The position numbers and the translations under genes were made by a program. The notes under the pieces were generated by a model. The model ran no database searches and was not told the origin of the DNA. It was given only the letters and a program-made list of their open reading frames with translations. Source: Algoriphagus marinus (GTDB lineage: Bacteria; Bacteroidota; Bacteroidia; Cytophagales; Cyclobacteriaceae). From it: a DNA stretch of 64,000 bases. Shown in pieces: positions 28,435 through 35,858 of this stretch; positions within the stretch are counted from its first letter, which is position 1; the number at the start of each line of letters is the position of its first letter. The stretch lies in NCBI RefSeq assembly GCF_001936475.1, contig NZ_MSPQ01000017.1:1-64000 (forward strand). The letters are read 5' to 3'.

Positions 28435-30918
28435 TTACTTATCTTTTGGTTTATCCCGCTGCATCTCGATCATATCCACTGGAGGAGGCGTATTGTCACC
28501 TAGCAAGTGCTGAACAAAGTAATCTCCCATCTTCCAGAAGAAGTATTCCACCATGTCGCCATAGCCATGACGCTGACCTGGCATAAATACAAACTCGAAT
28601 CGTTTTCCGGATTTAATTAAAGCATTAGCCATTCGGATAGAATTTGCAGGATGCACATTGTTGTCCACATCACCATGAGAAAGCATCAAATGCCCCTTTA
28701 GATTCTTGGCCAAGTCTGGATTTTTTTCGATCTGATAGACAAAAGTGGTGTCACCTTTTGGTGAAATACGCTCTTCTACCCCATGATGCTTCTCTGACCA
28801 CCAGCGATTATAAATGTTGTTTTCATGGTTACCGGCAGAAGAAACCGCCACTTTGAAGAAATCTGGATAAACAAGCATTGCAGCTGTGGACATAAATCCT
28901 CCACCAGAATGCCCATGAATCCCAACTTTCGACTTGTCAATAAAGTCATGGCGATCTGCCAATTGCTCTACTGCAGCCTTTTTATCCGCCAAACCATAAT
29001 CACGAAGATCCCCATAACCATAATTGTGATACCACTTGGAGCGCGCTGGATGACCTCCTCGGTTACCTAAAGTTACGACAACAAAACCAAACTGAGCTAG
29101 ACGGTCTGTGCGATCCATACTTCTCCCAAATGATTTATTTACTGCCTCTGTTTGTGGGCCTGGGTACACATATTCGATAATTGGGTATTTTCTCGTAGAG
29201 TCAAAATCAAAAGGCTTATACATCACGCCATACAAATCGGTGATTCCATCATCTGCTTTGAATTTGAAAGGCTCAGGGAACTGATAACCTGAAGCAAAAA
29301 GCTGCGATAAATCCGCTTTCTCCAAATCCATAACTTTGGTACCAGATCGATCTCTAAGCTCTGACACTGGAATAGTATTTACCCGAGAGTAATTCGTGAC
29401 AAAATAACTCGCATTGTCATTCATTTCCATATCAAAGTTGTAATCGCCAGCATTGAGCAAGGAAATCGCTCCTCCGTCAAGACTCACGCTGTAGAGATGT
29501 TCATAGTAAGGATCCTCTCCTTTTTCTTTTCCATTGGCTGCAAAAAACAATCTTCGGTTTTTATCATCCACTCTTACAGCACCTGCCACATGAAATGCAC
29601 CTGAAGTCAATTGACGCTTTAGCGAACCGTCCTTTCCATACAAGTAAAAATGTCCCCAACCGTCACGCTCAGACCACCATATGAGCTCATTCCCACCGTT
29701 AACCAATTCAATTTTCTCAAAATCGATATATGTATTGCTTCGCTCTGCTATGACTAATTCCCTCTCACCTTTCGCAATATTCCAACGATAGACATCCACA
29801 TTTTTCAGATCTCTTGAAGTAATTGCAAAATAAAACTCATTCAAATCCCCTAACCAAGTAACCGGACGGAAGTCATCTTCTCGAGTATTTGCTTTTGGAG
29901 TAGTAGACCAAAGACTAACAGTCTGATCCTTGAAAGTGCTAATCGGTAGATTGCTTAGAGTTTCAGAATCAAAAGAGTAATGCATCAAATCAGTTCTAGG
30001 TTGCTCTTTCTCACCGGGCATCGCATACTTATAGGTCTCAAGGGTAGGACGAGGATTTTTAGTATTGTGAATTACCCAAAGATCTTTCACTGCTCTTGCA
30101 TCTGTCCGAGTTAGAATAAATTGCTTGGAGTCTGTACTCCACAATACTCCTGCCCGCTTACGGCTATTCTTATTTTTCTCTTCCTCTACATTATCCTCTC
30201 CTCTACCGCCAAAGCCATATTCAAAATCTTTCTCTCCGTCAGTAGTCAACTGATACTCGACAATTGTAGAGTCTTTGTCATCTTTCACGGCTTTCAGGAA
30301 GTTAGCTTTATCCATCCAGTACAGGTTATATTGCTTCGCAAAAACAACTCTGGATGAATCAGGAGCAATATCTGCCCAAGACATTCGCTTTGGATCTTTT
30401 GGAGCATCGAGAATCTCTGTTAGTGTTTGATTGCCTATCGAGTACTTGAACACAAAAGTTTTATTCTCCATGGAGTCTTTGGCTGATTTATCTTTTGCTT
30501 TGAGCTCAGCCCAGTCACTTTTTAAGACTTTCTCGGTCCCCTCTACTTTGAATCGGATGGCATTTTCATCTTCCAAAAATTTCACATCTTCGATTTTCAG
30601 ATGTTGCCCATCATATGGATCTTTTGTGATTTTGGTGATCTCCATTGCCAATTTATCCCGGTCGAAAAGTGGAGATTTTGTCTTTCTCACAGGATCTACC
30701 AAATACCAGTTTTTACCGTCACTAGTTTCATATTCATACCAGAAACGATCCGATTTTTTCAACCAGTGTGGATTTACACTAGTGGAAAAAATCATTTTTT
30801 TAAGCTGTCCAGGGGAATAGCGTGCAGCAAGCTCATAGTTGCCTTTGTAGATTTTTTCTTGGGCAAAAACTCCTGAAGAAAACAGGAAAATCCCCAAAAC
30901 GAATAATATTCTTTTCAT
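28435..30918 (-). CDS. Prolyl oligopeptidase family serine peptidase (DPP-IV type, S9B)
   Basis: The 827-residue protein has a signal peptide (MKRILFVLGIFLFSSGVFAQ). A DPP-IV N-terminal beta-propeller of about 450 residues (WSTDSKQFILTRTDARAVKD, WWSERDGWGHFYLY) follows. The C-terminal alpha/beta-hydrolase domain has Ser671 in GHSGGG, Asp752 in DNNVH and His784 in RHGYG. The catalytic triad is complete. It should cut dipeptides, often after Pro or Ala, from peptides in the periplasm. It is a single-gene unit bounded by a strong terminator, divergent from the LpxH-like gene. Confidence 0.95.
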   Translation of the reverse strand: MKRILFVLGIFLFSSGVFAQEKIYKGNYELAARYSPGQLKKMIFSTSVNPHWLKKSDRFWYEYETSDGKNWYLVDPVRKTKSPLFDRDKLAMEITKITKDPYDGQHLKIEDVKFLEDENAIRFKVEGTEKVLKSDWAELKAKDKSAKDSMENKTFVFKYSIGNQTLTEILDAPKDPKRMSWADIAPDSSRVVFAKQYNLYWMDKANFLKAVKDDKDSTIVEYQLTTDGEKDFEYGFGGRGEDNVEEEKNKNSRKRAGVLWSTDSKQFILTRTDARAVKDLWVIHNTKNPRPTLETYKYAMPGEKEQPRTDLMHYSFDSETLSNLPISTFKDQTVSLWSTTPKANTREDDFRPVTWLGDLNEFYFAITSRDLKNVDVYRWNIAKGERELVIAERSNTYIDFEKIELVNGGNELIWWSERDGWGHFYLYGKDGSLKRQLTSGAFHVAGAVRVDDKNRRLFFAANGKEKGEDPYYEHLYSVSLDGGAISLLNAGDYNFDMEMNDNASYFVTNYSRVNTIPVSELRDRSGTKVMDLEKADLSQLFASGYQFPEPFKFKADDGITDLYGVMYKPFDFDSTRKYPIIEYVYPGPQTEAVNKSFGRSMDRTDRLAQFGFVVVTLGNRGGHPARSKWYHNYGYGDLRDYGLADKKAAVEQLADRHDFIDKSKVGIHGHSGGGFMSTAAMLVYPDFFKVAVSSAGNHENNIYNRWWSEKHHGVEERISPKGDTTFVYQIEKNPDLAKNLKGHLMLSHGDVDNNVHPANSIRMANALIKSGKRFEFVFMPGQRHGYGDMVEYFFWKMGDYFVQHLLGDNTPPPVDMIEMQRDKPKDK

Positions 30919-31171
30919 TTTTGATTTTTTGATTTGGCTTCGAATCTAAATCTAAAGGCTATAAAATCTTGACCATTGGTATAAAATCCCATTTTGAAAC
31001 TTGAAATACTAGGCCAAAATCAAAAAATACTCATCTGAACGCCCCTTTTAATTTTAAATTAATAGCTAGTTCATTTTAGCCGAATATCATTTCGAATACA
31101 TAGCGATTTAGTAACAAGCTAAACATATTGGATTGATCTGGATGATATACATTTAGACCAAAACCAATACT

Positions 31172-32038
31172 GTGAAAACCCACTACAAAACTATCGTCAT
31201 TTCCGACGTTCACTTGGGCACGAAGGGTTCAAAAGCCAAAGAAGTCGCTCGGTTTCTCAAACAGTTCACCTGCGAAAATCTGATCCTTAATGGAGACATT
31301 ATTGACGGCTGGCAACTTAAAAAATCAGGTTCCTGGAAGAGAAAACATACGAGATTTTTCAACCGAATCTTGAAAATGATCGAGCAAACAAATACCAAAG
31401 TTTACTATTTGAGAGGCAACCATGACGATTTTCTGGATCAGATTTTACCCCTCCAAATCGGAAATTTATCCATACAAACAGATATGATCTATGGGAGTCA
31501 TGGCAAAAAATACTTTGTGACTCATGGAGATGTCTTTGACAGTATCACTACCAATCTAAGATGGATCGCCTACCTCGGTGATATGGGCTACACCTTTCTG
31601 CTATGGCTAAATAGAGTGGTAAATCACTACCGCTACAAACGAGGGATGCCCTATTTTTCCCTTTCAAAATATGTGAAAGACAAAGTGAAATCCGCAGTAG
31701 CTTATGTGGATCAATATGAAACCGAGCTCGCAAAAATGGCTCGATCAAAAAACTGCGACGGTATCATCTGTGGACACATCCACAAAGCTGAAAATCGAAT
31801 TATTGAGGGTATAGAGTATTTAAATTCGGGCGATTGGGTCGAAACCTTAAGTGCACTTTCGGAGGATCATGAGGGTAATTGGCAATTGATCTATTACAAT
31901 GAAATGGATTTCAAACAGATTAACTCTCCAAAAATAGAAAGCTATTTTCAAGGCCCTAGACCACCTGAAAACTATTCGCTTCGAGAGGTTTCTTTCAATC
32001 GAAGTCATGAGGATATGAACCCACCATCAATCCGATAA
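31172..32038 (+). CDS. UDP-2,3-diacylglucosamine diphosphatase-like metallophosphoesterase
   Basis: Translation most likely starts at a GTG (31172) and gives 288 residues. The calcineurin-type metal motifs are all present: SDVHLG, NGDIIDGW, RGNHDD, THGDVFD and GHIHKAE. The sequence is of the LpxH/LpxH2-like group, which cleaves UDP-2,3-diacylglucosamine to lipid X in lipid A synthesis. This longer type has, to my knowledge, not always been shown to do this. The next gene, a glycosyltransferase, starts 3 bp after its stop. The coupled pair may act in one envelope glycolipid pathway. Confidence 0.85.
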   Translation: MKTHYKTIVISDVHLGTKGSKAKEVARFLKQFTCENLILNGDIIDGWQLKKSGSWKRKHTRFFNRILKMIEQTNTKVYYLRGNHDDFLDQILPLQIGNLSIQTDMIYGSHGKKYFVTHGDVFDSITTNLRWIAYLGDMGYTFLLWLNRVVNHYRYKRGMPYFSLSKYVKDKVKSAVAYVDQYETELAKMARSKNCDGIICGHIHKAENRIIEGIEYLNSGDWVETLSALSEDHEGNWQLIYYNEMDFKQINSPKIESYFQGPRPPENYSLREVSFNRSHEDMNPPSIR

Positions 32039-32041
32039 TCA

Positions 32042-33175
32042 ATGAAATTCCTATTTATTGTACAAGGAGAAGGCCGCGGGCATATGACACAGGCAATAGC
32101 GTTTTCTAAAATGATTGAAAAACAAGGCCATGAATTAGCCGGAGTAATTCTAGGAAAAAGCAAGCGTAGAGCAATTCCTGAATTTTTTTCAAGAGAAATA
32201 ACTGCCCCCATCCACTTGGTGGAAAGCCCAAACTTTGCTTCTGATAAGTATGAAAAGAAGATTTTGATAGGAAAAACGATTCGTAAAAACCTCGCAAAAG
32301 CTGCCACTTTTTGGCGGAGCCTGAAGGAAATTAATCAAATAGTGAAAGTCGAAAAACCAGACATTATTCTAAATTTCTACGATTTATTAGGTGGGATTTA
32401 CAATGGGATTTTTCGACCTCAAGCTGAGTATTGGGTAATCGGACATCAGTATTTGATAGATCACCCCAACTTTAAATTTGCTCCCGCGAAAGGTTTGAAT
32501 AAGTTCTTTTTTAAGTTCAATACCCAGATGACTGCTTTAGGCGCATCGAAAATATTGGCACTTTCTTTCTACGAGTTGAAATCTACAGACAAAATCACTG
32601 TAGTTCCTCCACTATTGAGAGAAGAAGTTAAGGAGCTAACTCCAACTTCAGGTGATTTTTTCCTCACCTACATGGTCAATAGCGGCTATGGCAAGGAAGT
32701 ATTCAGTTTTGCAAGAGCAAATCCTCACCTGAACATACGGGCGTATTGGGATAAAAAAGATGCTGCTGAGACTGAGTACCCTCTGAAAAATTTGAGCTTT
32801 CATCGTGTTCATGACCAAAACTTCCTCCGAGATATGGCCGCTTCCAAAGGCTTGGTCAGCACGGCTGGTTTTGAATCGATCTGCGAAGCGATGTATCTCG
32901 GCAAGCCTGTGATGGTGATTCCCGTGAAGGGTCAATACGAACAAGCTTGTAATGCACTTGATACGATACATTCCGGAGCAGGTATAGCATCGGACAACTT
33001 TGACTTTGCGAAACTGGACAGTTTACAAAAAAAAGATTCCATGGAATCCTTTCAGTACAAAAATTGGGTTGATTCCTGGCCGATCATATTCAAAGCATTG
33101 ACTTCAGAAGCTTTATTTCAAAAGCAGGAAAACCAAACGGATTTCCCTCAGGAATCTTTGCCTGCTTTGGGTTGA
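32042..33175 (+). CDS. Glycosyltransferase, MurG/GT28-like
   Basis: The 377-residue protein begins MKFLFIVQGEGRGHMTQAIA, the Gly-rich start of GT28/MurG-like transferases (the pattern with Gly-x-Gly-His). The C-terminal part has GLVSTAGFESICEAMYLGKP, the donor-binding loop with a conserved Glu, then MVIPVKGQYEQACNA. It has no signal or membrane helix. It is translationally close-coupled to the LpxH-like gene. The acceptor is probably a membrane glycolipid; donor unknown. The last about 50 residues are variable. Confidence 0.83.
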   Translation: MKFLFIVQGEGRGHMTQAIAFSKMIEKQGHELAGVILGKSKRRAIPEFFSREITAPIHLVESPNFASDKYEKKILIGKTIRKNLAKAATFWRSLKEINQIVKVEKPDIILNFYDLLGGIYNGIFRPQAEYWVIGHQYLIDHPNFKFAPAKGLNKFFFKFNTQMTALGASKILALSFYELKSTDKITVVPPLLREEVKELTPTSGDFFLTYMVNSGYGKEVFSFARANPHLNIRAYWDKKDAAETEYPLKNLSFHRVHDQNFLRDMAASKGLVSTAGFESICEAMYLGKPVMVIPVKGQYEQACNALDTIHSGAGIASDNFDFAKLDSLQKKDSMESFQYKNWVDSWPIIFKALTSEALFQKQENQTDFPQESLPALG

Positions 33176-33182
33176 ATTATTC

Positions 33183-35186
33183 CTAGCATCCTAATGTATT
33201 CCGCTCTTCCGGGGTCAAGAATTCAAACTTTTTATACCTGATTTGACCATCTTTTTCAATTTTGGCGTAGGGAAAACTCACTCGCTGAACTTTTCTCCGT
33301 TCCTCCATAGACAGGTTAAAATAGATCGACTCCAATGCTAGGAATTCCTTGCGAAGCGCTTCAATCTCCTGATTTGAAGGTTGGTTGAAAAGTCCAGCAT
33401 TAGTGATTTGAAGTTGAAATTCTATGGCTTGCTTATTGAAAGTTCTACTACTGGGTATATATGATTCAGATACCTGAGATATGGAGCTTCCAGACTTATT
33501 GCTTTCCCTACCCACACTACCAAAAGTAATTGTGCCACCCATAGGTTTCTTTCCAAAACTTGAATATTTCCCGTACGTGTTTTCAAAACCTGACAGGCTA
33601 TAAATTTGTACTTGGTATTTCTGAGGAAAACGCTCCGAACGAGCATTGGAATGAACGAAACTAGAGGTATAATGAGCGATTTCAGAGACCTCAAACTCTT
33701 CCAAAGATGAATTCGGAACTACCTTTCCATCAATCCAAAGCGCAAATTCATCGCTATTTTTCCAGCTTTCAAAAAGGTCTGCGCTTGGCTTATTTTTTTT
33801 CATTTCGCCAGGGGGATTTGGCAAGTCATTTTTATAATTATCCGATAATTCCTCGTAGGTTAATTCTTCGATTGTTCCGTTTGATTGTTTAATCTGAAAC
33901 TTGGTTTCGCTATAATATTGAGCTTTGGTGAGCATTTGGAACGGCAAACCAAAGGCGATAGTGTAGACATTATCACCTAGTTCTTCGACCTTATTATCTC
34001 CATCTGGATCCATCCAAACCAATTTTTTAATTCCATGATCTCGAAAAACTGACTTGGCTTCTTCTACATCACCAAAGGTATTTCCTTCATGAATTACCAC
34101 TTTGATATGGGGATTCGTCGGAGCATTTTGTTCTATTATTTCAAATAATTTATCCATTTCATAAATTTTGGTACTCCGAACATCATCAAGAATGAACCTA
34201 CCATCCGAAACCAAATAAACTGTCAGATCATAGACTTTTTCTGACTGCTCTGAATCCAAGGGATAAATATGAACCTCACTTATTTTTTCATCTTCAGATT
34301 TTTGAGAAATCACTCTTTCACTGAAAAAATAGACTAACACAGCAAGCACAGGAACCAAGACTAAAATCTTGATCCAACTTTTCGAATTCATTGATTTACG
34401 CTTCATCATTTCAAATCGTTTTTTGGTTAAGGAAAAATTCAAACTACTGACTAGGCCATACCTTTGCTCCGAAAGCATCATAGCAAGCAATTGGCTCTCG
34501 TACTTTTCCAAAGGAGTGCTTCGCAAAGCCACTTCGTCAGCAATAAATTCATGATTGAGTTTGATCGCTAGCTTTGCCCAATGCAATCCAGGATGAAACC
34601 AGAACGGCACAAGTAATGCCTCAATAAATAGATTATCCCAACTGTGCCTTTCAATCACATGGGTACGCTCATGTTCAAAGACAGCCTCCGTGAATTTCCC
34701 ATTTTCCAGATCTGATTCTGATATAAAAATGTATTTGAGAAAGGAAAAAGGAAGTGAATCTTCTTTGAGTAAAACCAACGTTTGATCCCGATAATTGATT
34801 TTAACATTACGCTGAATTTGATTGACCAGGATCGAGATATTCCTTACAAATCGATAGAAAAACAGAAGGGAAATCAATGTGTAAATTCCAAGAAAAAGGT
34901 ATTTCCAATTAAATTGAGATTCTTGTATTGGAGCAGAAACTTGTTCTTGATTAAAGTCCTGGCTTGCGGCATCAAAGTAAACAGGTTCAGTAACCACTTC
35001 AACCGGCATAGTTACTATTTCCTCAGGAACTTCGATCGTATATAGTGGAATAAGAAAAGACACCACTACTGAAAACAAGAGGAAAAATCTATTGAATCGA
35101 TGCATTGCTTCCTTTTGCAACAGCAGTCGATGCACAAGGAGCAAAACAAGCAAGCAGGCTATGGATTTGAATAGGTAAATCATCAT
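33183..35186 (-). CDS. M56 (BlaR1-type) membrane metallopeptidase with ExbD-like extension
   Basis: The 667-residue protein has N-terminal membrane helices, then a zinc site HERTH at 172-176 with HEFIADE near 213. A further helix at about 273-290 (WIKILVLVPVLAVLVYFF) is followed by about 375 periplasmic residues. Residues of about 315-393 look like the ExbD/TolR fold (DLTVYLVSDGRFILDD, then a 'dhGIKKLVWM' strand). No penicillin-binding sensor domain is seen, unlike BlaR1. It overlaps the BlaI-type repressor gene by 4 bp (ATGA) and should sense an envelope signal and inactivate that repressor by proteolysis. The signal is unknown. Confidence 0.88.
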   Translation of the reverse strand: MMIYLFKSIACLLVLLLVHRLLLQKEAMHRFNRFFLLFSVVVSFLIPLYTIEVPEEIVTMPVEVVTEPVYFDAASQDFNQEQVSAPIQESQFNWKYLFLGIYTLISLLFFYRFVRNISILVNQIQRNVKINYRDQTLVLLKEDSLPFSFLKYIFISESDLENGKFTEAVFEHERTHVIERHSWDNLFIEALLVPFWFHPGLHWAKLAIKLNHEFIADEVALRSTPLEKYESQLLAMMLSEQRYGLVSSLNFSLTKKRFEMMKRKSMNSKSWIKILVLVPVLAVLVYFFSERVISQKSEDEKISEVHIYPLDSEQSEKVYDLTVYLVSDGRFILDDVRSTKIYEMDKLFEIIEQNAPTNPHIKVVIHEGNTFGDVEEAKSVFRDHGIKKLVWMDPDGDNKVEELGDNVYTIAFGLPFQMLTKAQYYSETKFQIKQSNGTIEELTYEELSDNYKNDLPNPPGEMKKNKPSADLFESWKNSDEFALWIDGKVVPNSSLEEFEVSEIAHYTSSFVHSNARSERFPQKYQVQIYSLSGFENTYGKYSSFGKKPMGGTITFGSVGRESNKSGSSISQVSESYIPSSRTFNKQAIEFQLQITNAGLFNQPSNQEIEALRKEFLALESIYFNLSMEERRKVQRVSFPYAKIEKDGQIRYKKFEFLTPEERNTLGC

Positions 35187-35551
35187 TTTTTCTGATTTAA
35201 CTGGTCTTCGATAATACTTTTCAGATCTAACAACTCCTCTTCGGAGAGCTCCGTCTTTTTAGTGAAAAAAGATGCGAACTGGGCCGGAGAATTATTAAAG
35301 AAGTTTTTGATCAGGCCTTTTAAGTGCTTTGAAAAATAGCTTTCCTTGGTAACTAATGGAAAATATTCTCGAAGCTTGCCATTGGCCTCATATCCCACAA
35401 AATCCTTTTCCTGCATCCGTTTTAACAGCGTAGAGATCGTAGTCGTAGCTGGTTTTGGTTCAGGATAGGCATCCAACAAATCTTTCATAAAAGCACGTTT
35501 TAGCTTCCATAGATGATTCATCAATTCTTCCTCAGTTTTCGATAATTTCAT
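35183..35551 (-). CDS. BlaI/MecI/CopY family transcriptional repressor
   Basis: The 122-residue protein is a winged-helix repressor with the family start MKLSKTEEELMNHLWKLK. The recognition region follows (AYPEPKPATTTISTLLKRMQ), then the wing YEANGKLREYFPLVTKE. The C-terminal helices (about 75-120) form the dimer and hold the site normally cut by the M56 partner. The promoter carries two TACA-N2-TGTA operators, so autoregulation is expected. The stop overlaps the start of the M56 gene. Confidence 0.95.
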   Translation of the reverse strand: MKLSKTEEELMNHLWKLKRAFMKDLLDAYPEPKPATTTISTLLKRMQEKDFVGYEANGKLREYFPLVTKESYFSKHLKGLIKNFFNNSPAQFASFFTKKTELSEEELLDLKSIIEDQLNQKK

Positions 35552-35571
35552 AGTCCAAAGTGTTATCCTCT

Positions 35572-35613
35572 TCTACAAATGTAGAGGAAATATTTTTATC
35601 TACAACTGTAGAT
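35572..35613 (-). promoter_or_regulatory. Double BlaI-type operator over the blaI-M56 promoter
   Basis: Two dyads are present: TCTACA-AA-TGTAGA (35572-35585) and ATCTACA-AC-TGTAGAT (35598-35613), with centres 27 bp apart. On the minus strand TTG (35605-35603) and TACATTTG (35583-35576) are 19 bp apart, a full match to the Bacteroidota promoter. Each operator covers one promoter element. The start codon is about 25 bp downstream of the -7 box. Confidence 0.9.
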
Positions 35614-35858
35614 GAAAATAATAATTTTAATTAATGTTAATCCTCTCCCTTCTTTTCATCAAGGAATTTTAAAGAGTGATATTTTTCCAGTAAAAAGATT
35701 AAATAGATTGATTTAAAGAACTTTAGCTTTCTTTGCAATCAGTTTAGAATTCGATAAAGTCAAAAAAATCATTCGAGAACCTTAAACTCAAACCCCATAT
35801 TTGGGAGTTAATTGCAGGAAAGCCTAATTTCGAACCTGCTCAATACCTAGAATATTAC
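35614..35858. other. Divergent spacer before the GH63 gene
   Basis: About 245 bp of AT-rich DNA lie between the BlaI operators and the glucosidase start. I see no hairpin. Because the operators lie more than 240 bp from the GH63 start, control of that gene by the repressor is possible but not supported. Confidence 0.4.

Noticed and set aside
33183-35551. Beta-lactam resistance regulator pair (blaI/blaR1)
   Set aside because: The repressor and M56 protease are real, but the penicillin-binding sensor domain and any adjacent beta-lactamase are absent, so resistance is not supported.
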